DNA from: Thermoplasmata archaeon
GTDB taxonomy: Archaea > Thermoplasmatota > Thermoplasmata > Thermoplasmatales > Thermoplasmataceae
Length of the DNA: 57,511 bases
NCBI GenBank assembly: GCA_021850505.1
Contig: JAJZLW010000020.1
Coordinates: 1 to 57,511, forward strand
Reading direction: 5' to 3'
Each line of letters opens with the position of its first letter. The stretch's first letter is position 1. The translations under genes were made by a program, and so were the position numbers. This document shows, piece after piece, positions 43,680 through 53,302 of this stretch. A model generated the notes under the pieces. That model did not search any database and had not been told where the DNA came from. It saw only the letters and a program-made list of their open reading frames with translations.

Positions 43680-44648
43680 TTATCTTATTTTCTCAAGAGT
43701 AAACGCACCCAGTTCAAATGTGTTTTCAGACGGGAAAACTTCAACCCAGTCCCTTGACCGCACAGATCCAAGTCCCTCAACACGCAGGAATAGCTTTGAA
43801 GCATCTGTCCTGAATGTTATTGATCCATCCATGTGATAACTGAGCGCTTCGATCACTTTTTTATCAAACAGCCCGGATTCAATCAGATACAGGCTGGTTC
43901 CACCGTCCGATTTCCTCTTCTGTGCAAACTGCTGCACAAATTTCATCAGCACTTTTTCGTCTATTTCACTGACATATGTTGTGAGCGAGGTAAATACGAG
44001 CCTGTAAAATGGTGCAATGTTTGCAAACTGGGATACTATGGTGTCCATGGCCTTTAGCAGCGAGCTGACGTTGATTACTGTGTCAATAGTTACCGCATAT
44101 TGGGACTGGGTCTGGGACTGTATAGATTTTGAATAAACATCTATGAATTTGATGTACCCTGATGCCTCTGCCGCATTGACGTCCGGATATATCTTGGATA
44201 TCTCCATTTTCAGATCGTTTATGCTCTTGTCAGTTGTTATCACAGCGACAGGGATTTTTTCCCTTAAGGATTGACCAACAAAATTCCAAGCAAGGGTATC
44301 CTTTCCAGAATAAGGTGGTCCGACCAGTAAAACATTGGAGGAAAGCCTGATGCCGCCTGAAAGAAGGTCATCTAGCTTTTCGATGCCAGTCCTGAGTTTT
44401 TCAGGCCTATCCATTGATGGCGGGCTGGGAGATGGAATGGGCGCCGATGGCAGCCTGCGGTGGATGCTGCTCTGTAATGGGCTGGTGCTGCTCGGTGCAA
44501 CCCTGACCGGTTGCTGCACTGCATTGCTGCTGTTCAGGAGGCCCTGGATCTCGTTCAGTTTCTCCTGAGCGCGAGCTATTGCATTCATCAGATCCTGAGC
44601 CGTCTGCCTCAGCTCCCTCAGCAGTCTTTCTTTCTGGTCATCTATCAT
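43680..44648 (-). CDS. KaiC/RAD55-like RecA-superfamily ATPase
   Basis: A 322-residue protein: N-terminal coiled coil (about 1-45), a Pro/Ser linker (50-85), then GIEKLDDLLSGGI and Walker A GPPYSGKDT. At the expected Walker B the sequence is YRLVFTSLTTYV, with Thr where the Asp should be, so ATP hydrolysis may be weak or absent. Such proteins act in archaeal signal transduction and motility regulation. It stands between the deaminase and dehydratase genes. Confidence 0.8.
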   Translation of the reverse strand: MIDDQKERLLRELRQTAQDLMNAIARAQEKLNEIQGLLNSSNAVQQPVRVAPSSTSPLQSSIHRRLPSAPIPSPSPPSMDRPEKLRTGIEKLDDLLSGGIRLSSNVLLVGPPYSGKDTLAWNFVGQSLREKIPVAVITTDKSINDLKMEISKIYPDVNAAEASGYIKFIDVYSKSIQSQTQSQYAVTIDTVINVSSLLKAMDTIVSQFANIAPFYRLVFTSLTTYVSEIDEKVLMKFVQQFAQKRKSDGGTSLYLIESGLFDKKVIEALSYHMDGSITFRTDASKLFLRVEGLGSVRSRDWVEVFPSENTFELGAFTLEKIR

Positions 44649-44671
44649 ATTAGTATCCTATTGTTTTCATA

Positions 44672-45856
44672 TCACTTAAATGTTCCTGAAACAACCCAGG
44701 GTGGTTCCTTTGGATCAAACGGTTCCATTCCATCAACTATCTTCGTCTTAAGAAGTTTCTCATCGACCTCTATCCCTAGTCCGGGTTTCCCTGAAAGCGT
44801 AAAATGACCGCCGGAAAGTTTGTATCCTACCTTGAGAAGTTTCTTCTTCCAGTCTGGCCATGATTCCTCAAAGCTTTCCTGTATTGCAAAGTTTGTCATA
44901 GTATAATCAAGGTTAAGTGAGGCTGCAGTCTGCACCGGACCAAATGCATTGTGCGGTGCAACCAGAACACCAAATGCATCAGCAATTGCAGCTATTTTTT
45001 TCCCTTCAAGGATACCCATGCAGTTTGTCAAATCAGGCTGTATTATGTCAACAAGTCCCTGCGAGATGAGCCTGGTAAAATCCCTTTTGTTAAGGATCCT
45101 CTCACCAAGGGCAACCGGCGTCTCAATATATCTTTTGAACTCTGATAATCCCACTTCCAGTTCTGGATGAACCGGCTCCTCGAAGAAATATGGGTCATAT
45201 GGTTCTATTTCTCTGGCACCCATGATAGCGTATCTTGTGTCAAACCGGCCATGGCACTCTATAAGAAGATCAACCTTTTCCCCCAGCTCTGACCTGAGCG
45301 CGGCAACGATCTCACCGGCGTATCTAGCACCTTCCTTGGTAATTCTGTCATAATGTGGACCGAAAGGATCAAATTTCATAGCTGTAAAACCCTTCTTGAC
45401 CATCGCCTTGCCCTTTTTCACAAAATCATCTGGTGTTTTGCAGTCTGAATACCAGCCATTGCAGTAAGCCCTGATCGGTGAGTTATATTCACCGCCAAGC
45501 AGATCATATACAGGTGCGCCTGCCTGCTTTCCGATTAGATCCCATGAAGCCATCTCAAAGGCACTTAGTGCAGATGTTGCCTCCATTGATTTTGAAAGAT
45601 AGAACGAATTCCTGTAAAAATCGAAAATATTTTTCTCTATATTAAAAAAATCTGCACCCTTGAATATCCTTTCAACTTCTTTCATGCTTTCTTTTACCGG
45701 CAGGGTCATAAATGTTGTAGGTGCTTCTCCCCAGCCGACGGATCCATCGGAAGAGGTCAGCTTTACTAATAATATTGTAGAGCTCCAGGGAGATGATATC
45801 TCCTTGCCCTTTTCTCCGAGTTCGTATATGTCCACGTCTTTGATTTTCGAATTCAT
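44672..45856 (-). CDS. enolase-superfamily sugar-acid dehydratase (gluconate/galactonate type)
   Basis: A 394-residue mandelate-racemase-group protein. Residues fitting the active site are AMKFDPFG (Lys/Asp), LLIECHGRFD (Glu), FFEEPVHPE (Glu), ALGER (Glu) and APHNAFGPV (His). Thermoplasmatales use such a dehydratase to make 2-keto-3-deoxygluconate in the non-phosphorylative Entner-Doudoroff route, which is the likely role. The ATG at 45856 lies behind TTTATATTTAAG, so the longer upstream frame is not used. Confidence 0.83.
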   Translation of the reverse strand: MNSKIKDVDIYELGEKGKEISSPWSSTILLVKLTSSDGSVGWGEAPTTFMTLPVKESMKEVERIFKGADFFNIEKNIFDFYRNSFYLSKSMEATSALSAFEMASWDLIGKQAGAPVYDLLGGEYNSPIRAYCNGWYSDCKTPDDFVKKGKAMVKKGFTAMKFDPFGPHYDRITKEGARYAGEIVAALRSELGEKVDLLIECHGRFDTRYAIMGAREIEPYDPYFFEEPVHPELEVGLSEFKRYIETPVALGERILNKRDFTRLISQGLVDIIQPDLTNCMGILEGKKIAAIADAFGVLVAPHNAFGPVQTAASLNLDYTMTNFAIQESFEESWPDWKKKLLKVGYKLSGGHFTLSGKPGLGIEVDEKLLKTKIVDGMEPFDPKEPPWVVSGTFK

Positions 45857-45946
45857 ACAACTTGAATACATAAAAATACTTAAATATAAAGGGTATTTTT
45901 TGATAGAATTCAAAAAAGCCTATTTATGACGCTGAAATGACTATTT

Positions 45947-48646
45947 ATGTCATTACAGGAAAAAACTAAGAAAACAATGAATCACAATGGGAAAGAGTTC
46001 AGTTATTACTCCCTGCCTGAACTGCAGAAGGCTGGATACAATGTGAGGAGGCTGCCACTGTCTTTGAGGATCATAACCGAATCCCTTCTTAGGAACATTG
46101 ATGGCGTAAGGGTCAGGGAAGAGGATTTGATGAACGTTCTTAAATGGGATGCAAAAGATCCGTCGGATTCTGAGGTCCCGTTTATTGTTTCCAGGGTGCT
46201 TATGCAGGATTTTACAGGTGTTCCGGCGGTTGTGGACCTCGCCTCAATGAGGGAGAAGATGAAATCGCTTGGAAAAGATCCTGAATTAATCAATCCAAAG
46301 GTTCCTGTGGATCTTGTCATAGATCATTCTGTGCAGGTCGATTTTTATGGAAATAGTGAGGCCTACGATAAGAACATAGAAAAGGAATTTGAGCGCAATT
46401 CCGAGAGATACAGATTCCTGAAATGGGCCCAGAAATCTTTTGAGAATTTCAGGATAGTCCCGCCTGGTGTCGGGATCGTTCATCAGGTAAACCTTGAATA
46501 TCTCGGAAAGGTGGTCACCTCGTCAGGAAATGGTGGAAAAGAACTTGCATTCTTTGACTCCCTTGTCGGGACTGATTCGCACACAACAATGATCAATGGT
46601 CTCGGAATATTCGGTTTCGGTGTTGGTGGAATCGAGGCTGAAGCTGCAATGCTGGGCGAACCGGTTACTTTCCAGCTGCCAAAGGTCGTTGGTGTGAATG
46701 TCCATGGAAAGCTGAGGGAGGGTATCACAGCAACCGACGTCGTACTTACACTTACAGAAATACTTAGAAAGGCAAATGTAGTGGGGAAGTTTGTTGAATT
46801 TTTCGGGGAAGGGGTTTCAGAGCTTGCTGTACCAGACAGGGCGACGCTTTCAAACATGTGCCCTGAATATGGAGCTACTGTTGCCCTTTTCCCTGTTGAT
46901 TCGAGAACAATTGAATATCTGGAAATGACAGGCCGGGACAGATCCCATATCGATTTCATAAAGAAATATCTTGAAGAACAGGAAATGTTTGGAGTTCAGA
47001 AAGGACTTGAGTTCAGCGAGCTGATTGACTTGGATCTTTCCTCTATTAAACCCAGTATCTCAGGACCCAGGCTGCCGCAGCAGAGAACAGACCTTGGCAA
47101 GGTAAACCGCAATTTTTTGAGTTTCCTGGAAGGTGAAGAGAATATCACACCGGGTAAATCCGGCCAGAAGGAAGTTGCAGTCCGCAGGGTGCCATTAAAG
47201 ATCGAGGGCCACTCAACATATCTATCAGACGGTGATGTTGTGATAGCAGCAATTACGTCCTGTACTAATACGAGCAATCAGAACGTAATGGTTGCAGCTG
47301 GACTTTTGGCAAAAAAGGCTGTTGAGGCGGGCCTCAGTGTCAATAAGAAAGTAAAGACTTCTCTTGCGCCAGGATCCCGTGTGGTAACGGAATATCTTGA
47401 AAAATCCGGGCTGCAGGAATATCTGAACAGACTTGGTTTCTATCTCGCTGGTTACGGATGCACGACATGCATTGGAAATAGCGGTCCACTGGATCCTGAA
47501 ATAGAGAAGGCCATAACTGAGAATAAGCTTTCAGTGGCAGCTGTTCTTTCCGGCAACAGGAATTTTGAAGCAAGAATTCACAAGGATGTCAGGGCAAATT
47601 ATCTCATGTCTCCGCCACTTGTTGTCGCATTTGCACTGGCTGGAACTGTCATCGTAGACATGGAGAAGGAGCCACTTGGAAAGGGAAAGGATGGAAGGGA
47701 TGTTTTTCTTAAGGATATCTGGCCAACAACAAAGGAGATAGATGCGGTCATCGCAAAAAACCTTGACCGCAGCATGTTCAAGGAAAAATACTCGAACATC
47801 GATAACTATAATTCTAAGTGGGCAGCGCTCGATGTTAGCGGCAGCAAAACATATCAGTGGGATCAAAAGAGCACATACATCCGGAACCCGACATTTTTTG
47901 AGCAATTCACGCCAGATACAAAGAATACGCTCAAAACAATAAAGGACGCTTATCCGCTTTTGATACTGGGTGATTCTGTCACTACAGATCACATATCGCC
48001 TGCTGGATCTATTTCTAAGAACAGTCCTGCGGGAAAATATCTCGTTGAGAAAGGTGTAAAACAGGAAGACTTCAATTCATTTGGTTCAAGGCGGGGTAAC
48101 CATGAAGTCATGATGCGCGGAACTTACGGAAACAACAGACTCAGGAATCAGCTCGCATCCATGGAAGGCGGTTATACAGTTCACCTTCCCGACAGAAAAG
48201 AGGGTTTCATATTTGATGTGGCACAGCAGTATTCGTCGGAAAAAACGCCGCTGATTGTGTTTGCGGGAAAGGAGTACGGGGCCGGTAGTTCAAGAGACTG
48301 GGCTGCCAAGGGTACATATCTTTTGGGGATCAAGGCTGTTATAGCTGAAAGCTACGAGAGAATACACAGGTCAAACCTTGTTGGCATGGGTGTCATACCT
48401 CTTGAATTCCAGCAGGGGAGAGGTTTCAAGTCCCTATCTGCCGATGTTACAAAGAGAATGACTATAGAGTTCACATCAAATAATGCGAAGTCTGCTGTTC
48501 TGAGATATACCAATACGGAGGGAAAGGAGAGCAGCGAGAAATTGAAAGTCAGGATAGACAATGAAGCTGAGATGCTCTATTTTTCAAGAGGCGGGATACT
48601 GCAGAATGCACTATCCAACATCATAAATGCTGGTAAGGCAGAATGA
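45947..48646 (+). CDS. acnA: aconitate hydratase
   Basis: An 899-residue citric-acid-cycle enzyme that isomerises citrate to isocitrate. The 4Fe-4S Cys are in TSCTNTSN and YGCTTCIGNSGPL; substrate loops include GTDSHTTMINGLG, GDSVTTDHISPAGSI and AGKEYGAGSSRDWAAKG. Length and domain order match AcnA. ATG 45947 has GCCTATTTATG upstream and no Shine-Dalgarno. It overlaps homoserine dehydrogenase by 4 bases. Confidence 0.97.
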   Translation: MSLQEKTKKTMNHNGKEFSYYSLPELQKAGYNVRRLPLSLRIITESLLRNIDGVRVREEDLMNVLKWDAKDPSDSEVPFIVSRVLMQDFTGVPAVVDLASMREKMKSLGKDPELINPKVPVDLVIDHSVQVDFYGNSEAYDKNIEKEFERNSERYRFLKWAQKSFENFRIVPPGVGIVHQVNLEYLGKVVTSSGNGGKELAFFDSLVGTDSHTTMINGLGIFGFGVGGIEAEAAMLGEPVTFQLPKVVGVNVHGKLREGITATDVVLTLTEILRKANVVGKFVEFFGEGVSELAVPDRATLSNMCPEYGATVALFPVDSRTIEYLEMTGRDRSHIDFIKKYLEEQEMFGVQKGLEFSELIDLDLSSIKPSISGPRLPQQRTDLGKVNRNFLSFLEGEENITPGKSGQKEVAVRRVPLKIEGHSTYLSDGDVVIAAITSCTNTSNQNVMVAAGLLAKKAVEAGLSVNKKVKTSLAPGSRVVTEYLEKSGLQEYLNRLGFYLAGYGCTTCIGNSGPLDPEIEKAITENKLSVAAVLSGNRNFEARIHKDVRANYLMSPPLVVAFALAGTVIVDMEKEPLGKGKDGRDVFLKDIWPTTKEIDAVIAKNLDRSMFKEKYSNIDNYNSKWAALDVSGSKTYQWDQKSTYIRNPTFFEQFTPDTKNTLKTIKDAYPLLILGDSVTTDHISPAGSISKNSPAGKYLVEKGVKQEDFNSFGSRRGNHEVMMRGTYGNNRLRNQLASMEGGYTVHLPDRKEGFIFDVAQQYSSEKTPLIVFAGKEYGAGSSRDWAAKGTYLLGIKAVIAESYERIHRSNLVGMGVIPLEFQQGRGFKSLSADVTKRMTIEFTSNNAKSAVLRYTNTEGKESSEKLKVRIDNEAEMLYFSRGGILQNALSNIINAGKAE

Positions 48647-49635
48647 AGGTGGCCATACTAGGTTTAGGACAGGTCGGAAGGTCGCTGCTTCAGATACTAT
48701 CCGACTACTCTTCCACGGATAGATTCAGTGACATCCATGTAGTTCTTGCAGCAGACTTCCAGCATGTGATAATAAACCAGGCGGGAATGGATCCGAGGCG
48801 CCTTCTCTACTATAAGCAGAAGGGTGACATATGGGGAACAGGATACAGGGAGATTGACAGGAATGATATTTTCAGGGAGGATTTTGATGTGATTGTCGAT
48901 CTGATGCCTGCCACAAAGGATGGCGTCAGGGCACGCGATCTCTATCTGGATGCCTTCAGGAATCACAGGGATGTTGTTGCGGCGTGCAAATCCGGGCTTG
49001 CAAACTTCTGGGATGAGGTAATGAAAGCTGCGAAAAAAAACTCAAGAAAGATACTATATGAGGCCACTGTGGCTGGCGGTGTCCCTCTTTTCAATTTTAT
49101 AAAACATTGTAACAGGACTGCAGATATATCATATATCAGGGGCCAGGTAAACAGTGCAGCTAATTTTGTCCTCCTCTCAATGGCATCAGGTAAATCGTTC
49201 GACGAATCGATTGAAGAGGCAAAAAAATTCGGCATACTAGAGGCAGACTATCATTTCGACACGCTTGGCATAGACAGCGCCTGGAAGACTGTTATAATAG
49301 CTAATTCGGTGTTTGATGCGAAGATTAAGCCATCCGACGTGAGGTATGATGGTGTTGAGGATCTTTCGGCCATCCATGGAAATTTAGAGGAATACAGGTT
49401 ATTATCAAGCGTCAATAAGGTCTCTGGAAAGATAGAGACTTCGTCCTCTCTGGTAAAAGTCAAACCTGACGATCCTATTTTGTCCCTTAAGGGCAGAGGC
49501 CTTGGTTTCACTGTCGGTCTGAGGGATCGATCCCCTATGACACTTCTCGAATCATCTGATGGTCCGGTAGAGACAGCAGGTGCCGTACTGAACGATCTTC
49601 TGGAACTATCTGATTCGATTCCTTACAACCGGTAG
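48643..49635 (+). CDS. hom: homoserine dehydrogenase
   Basis: A 330-residue NAD(P)-dependent oxidoreductase reducing aspartate semialdehyde to homoserine. It has the Rossmann GLGQVGRSLLQIL, the AACKSGLAN segment with the catalytic Lys region, YEATVAGGVPLFN, and the dimerisation-catalytic FDTLGIDSAWKTVI. No regulatory ACT domain. The ATGA overlap with acnA shows an operon of the citrate cycle and aspartate-derived synthesis. Confidence 0.92.
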   Translation: MKVAILGLGQVGRSLLQILSDYSSTDRFSDIHVVLAADFQHVIINQAGMDPRRLLYYKQKGDIWGTGYREIDRNDIFREDFDVIVDLMPATKDGVRARDLYLDAFRNHRDVVAACKSGLANFWDEVMKAAKKNSRKILYEATVAGGVPLFNFIKHCNRTADISYIRGQVNSAANFVLLSMASGKSFDESIEEAKKFGILEADYHFDTLGIDSAWKTVIIANSVFDAKIKPSDVRYDGVEDLSAIHGNLEEYRLLSSVNKVSGKIETSSSLVKVKPDDPILSLKGRGLGFTVGLRDRSPMTLLESSDGPVETAGAVLNDLLELSDSIPYNR

Positions 49636-49654
49636 GTCCGAATAGAGGATCAGA

Positions 49655-51418
49655 TTATTGCTTGCAGTATTTGCTGAACCAGTTCAGTTTCCTCTCAAGC
49701 CGGTCCTTCATGTTGGCAGGGACACCCCGCCTGGCATGCTCATGGGAATCGCCCGGATACCTTGCAAGCGATGCCTCCACTCCGTTAAGCCGTATCGCAG
49801 TATACATCTGTTCGGATTGCTCTATCGGGCATCTGTAGTCTTCTTCGCCATGTACGAATAATGTTGGGGTCTTGACATTCTTTGCTCTGCTGATTGGTGA
49901 CATTTCCATTAGAACGCGCATGCCTTCAGGTGACCATGGATCCTCTATTCCGGATTCAATAGCATTAAACCAGAAACCGATGTCGCTCGTTCCACACATG
50001 CTCAAAAGATTGGAAACCGATCTTTCTGATATTGCTGCCTTGAACCTGTTCGTTTTTGTTATTGCGTTGTTTGTCATAAAGCCACCATAGGACCCGCCAG
50101 TTATCGCAAAGTTTTCTGAGATATCAAAACGTTTTTTTGCCTCTTCCATGAATGAAAGTATATCCTCGAAGTCCTTCCCTCCCCAGTCTCCGGCAACCTG
50201 GCTGGCAAATTCCTCGCCGTAGCCATCGCTCCCCCTCGGATTTCCATACAATACGTTGAAGCCGTTTGAAACTAGATAGTTAAATTCAATGCTGTATGCA
50301 TTTCCATAGGCTGTATGGGGTCCGCCGTGGACAGCAACTACTGTTGGATTTTCCTTTCCCGATAGCATTATCCAGGCTTCCTGTCCGTTGACTTCAAATC
50401 TCTGCGGCGGAAAACCACTTATGCCTTCGTTCATGTCTACGTCAATGCCGAACCGAAGTACTGAAGGTTTAATGGGTGATGTGAAAACAACGGCAATTTT
50501 TCCATTGGAGATATCGAAAGAACGCACAGAAATTCCCTCCCCAGTGACCTTTGTAACAGATCCATCATACTTGAAAACGTATGAAGAGGCGCCAACCTGT
50601 CCGATCATGTAGTATGAACCGGAGTCGTATATAAGTGAATTTGACCCTGGTACAAAGAGATCTGAACCTACAGAATTTGACGCAGATTTTCCAATCTCAA
50701 CTTCTTTACCGGTTTCAGGAAAAATCAGTTTAGTTGGAGCCCATGGAACTTTTCCTCTTCTGTGCCCAATATAAGCAATCTGCCCACTTTCTGTGACCAG
50801 TACAGGTGAAGCCATGCCTTTCCCAGAGGTAATTCTCCTGGATTCTATTGTGGAGAGATCCAGCTCGTAAACGTCCTCTGAACCCGTCTTGTCATCTTCC
50901 TTGGTGGATGAAAAAATAATTCTTTTTCCGTTTGTGCTTACATCTGTAACATCAAAATCACCACTGACGAGCTCCCTGTTTTCCTTTCCGATTAATACAA
51001 GTTTTTTCCTTGATCTGAAGAGCCCATAGCCATCAAATCTGTACCTTACATTTTCCGTTGCAAAGGGTTTTTTCGTGTCGACTTTATCCTGAACTATAGC
51101 TAGAATTCCCTTATCGTGGAAAACGTATTTTGAGACTGACTTTGATGTGAATAGTTTAACAGGTTCCTTATTTTCCTCTATCTTCATTAAACATTCTTCT
51201 TCGTGGTCTGAGAAAACATAATATAGCGATCCATTCTTGAAAAATGGTTTTTTCTCGTGCCCACCGAATGTCATTCTTTCCTGTTTCCCTGAATTGAGGC
51301 GATAAATTGATGATCTGTATTCATCACCCTCGATCCATGTTAATGTGTAATAGACACTGTCACCTGATACATGAGGGTCTGATGCTATTCGAAGACCATA
51401 TGCCTGCTCTTGATTCAT
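49655..51418 (-). CDS. S9-family prolyl oligopeptidase / acylaminoacyl-peptidase-like
   Basis: A 587-residue serine peptidase: an N-terminal beta-propeller domain (about 1-330) and a C-terminal alpha/beta-hydrolase with nucleophile GGSYGGFM, Asp in LFVHGEEDYRCP and the final His in GDSHEHARRG. It trims short peptides in the cytoplasm. No signal peptide. It converges with hom. Confidence 0.93.
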   Translation of the reverse strand: MNQEQAYGLRIASDPHVSGDSVYYTLTWIEGDEYRSSIYRLNSGKQERMTFGGHEKKPFFKNGSLYYVFSDHEEECLMKIEENKEPVKLFTSKSVSKYVFHDKGILAIVQDKVDTKKPFATENVRYRFDGYGLFRSRKKLVLIGKENRELVSGDFDVTDVSTNGKRIIFSSTKEDDKTGSEDVYELDLSTIESRRITSGKGMASPVLVTESGQIAYIGHRRGKVPWAPTKLIFPETGKEVEIGKSASNSVGSDLFVPGSNSLIYDSGSYYMIGQVGASSYVFKYDGSVTKVTGEGISVRSFDISNGKIAVVFTSPIKPSVLRFGIDVDMNEGISGFPPQRFEVNGQEAWIMLSGKENPTVVAVHGGPHTAYGNAYSIEFNYLVSNGFNVLYGNPRGSDGYGEEFASQVAGDWGGKDFEDILSFMEEAKKRFDISENFAITGGSYGGFMTNNAITKTNRFKAAISERSVSNLLSMCGTSDIGFWFNAIESGIEDPWSPEGMRVLMEMSPISRAKNVKTPTLFVHGEEDYRCPIEQSEQMYTAIRLNGVEASLARYPGDSHEHARRGVPANMKDRLERKLNWFSKYCKQ

Positions 51419-51840
51419 GCCTTGTATATCCTACCTTAATAGTAAAAACCATGGTTTGTTTTCATGTGGTGAGTACTATACATGCTAGCAAATAATTTAT
51501 GTTACCGCTTTTTTTAGCAGAATTAAGCTAAAAGCAAACGGCGTCTAAAAAATTAAGGCATTTATTTCTGTTTCAGATGCTTCCGGACAGTGTGCAATAT
51601 AATCGGTTGCTTCATAATTTAATATGATGAGTCGACGCACAAATAGATAGATCTTTTTTATCCTATCTACGGCAACTAATGACTCATCATGCCAGATCTG
51701 AATGCAAAACTGAATAATCCGCTCCCACCCTTATGCGATCTCGCATCTAAAATAAATGATATGACGATGTACTATGGAAAGGGGTCCTAGAATTTGAATT
51801 TTCGACAAAGTATAAATACCTGACTTTCATAAATCTGTGG
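51419..51840. other. 421-base spacer with one possible 33-residue frame
   Basis: A+T-rich sequence between divergent genes. One short plus-strand frame, 51689-51790, reads MPDLNAKLNNPLPP and ends GKGS; it has no clear Shine-Dalgarno and no known relative, so it is recorded here rather than called as a gene. The right end holds the promoter of the surface protein gene. Confidence 0.3.
51810..51818 (+). promoter_or_regulatory. TATA box of the surface protein gene
   Basis: GTATAAATA lies 23-31 bases before the ATG at 51841, with no Shine-Dalgarno, indicating leaderless transcription. Confidence 0.6.
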
Positions 51841-53211
51841 ATGGGTAAATTTGCAAAAATCGCTATAGTTTTCATCGTTGCAGTTATAGTTATTGCCACT
51901 GGGTTTCTTTACGAGACTGAAAGGTTGAGCTTACTCAGCACTGGTAAAATTTCTACACAATATCCTACAACTTCGCCCCAATACAACTCCCCTAACGTTG
52001 TCAGTTCCAATCAGGTAAACAAAAGTGTTGGAGGCAGCTGGACACAGACCACAGGAACCGTTGGTGTAGCCAATAATGCATCTTCCGGGATAGGAATATT
52101 GGAAGGTGATGGCGGTTCATATTTTTCATCTTATTCGTCAACTCCTCTCACAACATATGTGCTTCCGGGATATAAGCAACTTGTTGAAAGGATGCCATTC
52201 CTGGCTCTTTCGGATTCAAGCTATAGTTCTGGAGAGGCGACTCCATACGTTTCAGCGCCTACGTCTACCTCACCATCAGTTTCTGGCATAACATCTATTG
52301 AGTTGGCCGTTTTTCAACCTGTTAACGGAACAGGAATTGTGACGGTCGGTTACATTTCAGAGAGAAATCAAAGTGAGGTTAACCATATCTGGACCATAAT
52401 GAATGATAGCGCACAGAATTCAACTACCAGCAATGTAACATTGGGATTTACGTCTTCTGGAACGCCATACATATACGCTTTCGTGAAATCAAACGAATTT
52501 ACCAGTTTGTTTGCAGGACTGAATGCTACAAGCGACTTTGTAAACGTCATGATTTCGGTATATTCTAATTACTTAATCCTTGTGCTCCATCTTTCAACTG
52601 TAAACGTTAGCCAAAGCTCCGTTCTGTCACTCATGAACAGCGAGGTGACGATACTTAAAAACCCTGCTCCTTCGCCGTCTCACTCCATATTTTTAAATTC
52701 AGCACAAATCCAGACCCAAACAGGCGTTTTAGAAACTAATTACCTCCAGGTAGATGTGAACATACAGAACGCATCGTCTTTATTCAGGGAATTTGTAAAT
52801 ACGTCAAACACAGCAACTACAGCATCTGAATCTGCATATCTTAACGATGCACTTTCAAACCTGTCTGCAATAGCATTTTCCACTTATGGGAATGGAACCG
52901 GTAACACAACACTGATCGGCCTGTTGAAATTCAACAACAATTACAACACCACGCTCTTTAACCTGGCAATTGCGATAACTTCTAGGAGTCAGCAGATTAT
53001 TAATTCAACCTATGATGGTGCCAGATATATCTTCGTGAACGCAAATACAACTGAAGGTACAATGAACGGCCAAGCTTACCTGAATGTGTCTTTGATGCTT
53101 TTCGATTACAAATCATATATTGGCATAATAGAAATTCAGGATGTGAATGGCAAGCTGGTGTCGCAGGCGGGGATGAAGGTTCTTCTAGGGGATGAAGTTT
53201 CTCTCCTCTAA
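51841..53211 (+). CDS. membrane-anchored, Asn/Ser/Thr-rich surface protein
   Basis: A 456-residue protein with one N-terminal membrane segment (about 6-24) and no other anchor. The rest is extracellular in character: very rich in Ser, Thr and Asn, with many N-x-(S/T) sites, two possible related halves of mixed strands and helices, and no Cys. No family recognised. It converges with the ABC-2 operon. Confidence 0.65.
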   Translation: MGKFAKIAIVFIVAVIVIATGFLYETERLSLLSTGKISTQYPTTSPQYNSPNVVSSNQVNKSVGGSWTQTTGTVGVANNASSGIGILEGDGGSYFSSYSSTPLTTYVLPGYKQLVERMPFLALSDSSYSSGEATPYVSAPTSTSPSVSGITSIELAVFQPVNGTGIVTVGYISERNQSEVNHIWTIMNDSAQNSTTSNVTLGFTSSGTPYIYAFVKSNEFTSLFAGLNATSDFVNVMISVYSNYLILVLHLSTVNVSQSSVLSLMNSEVTILKNPAPSPSHSIFLNSAQIQTQTGVLETNYLQVDVNIQNASSLFREFVNTSNTATTASESAYLNDALSNLSAIAFSTYGNGTGNTTLIGLLKFNNNYNTTLFNLAIAITSRSQQIINSTYDGARYIFVNANTTEGTMNGQAYLNVSLMLFDYKSYIGIIEIQDVNGKLVSQAGMKVLLGDEVSLL

Positions 53212-53302
53212 AATGATTTTTTTCTGTATTGCCTATATTTTTAGATCCAGTCATCTTTAGCCTTTTCCAAGAACTTTGTATTGAATTTTCATAGCATATC
53301 CT

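Noticed and set aside
47531..47992. 153-residue minus-strand frame inside aconitase
   Set aside because: Fully within acnA, whose motifs continue through it.
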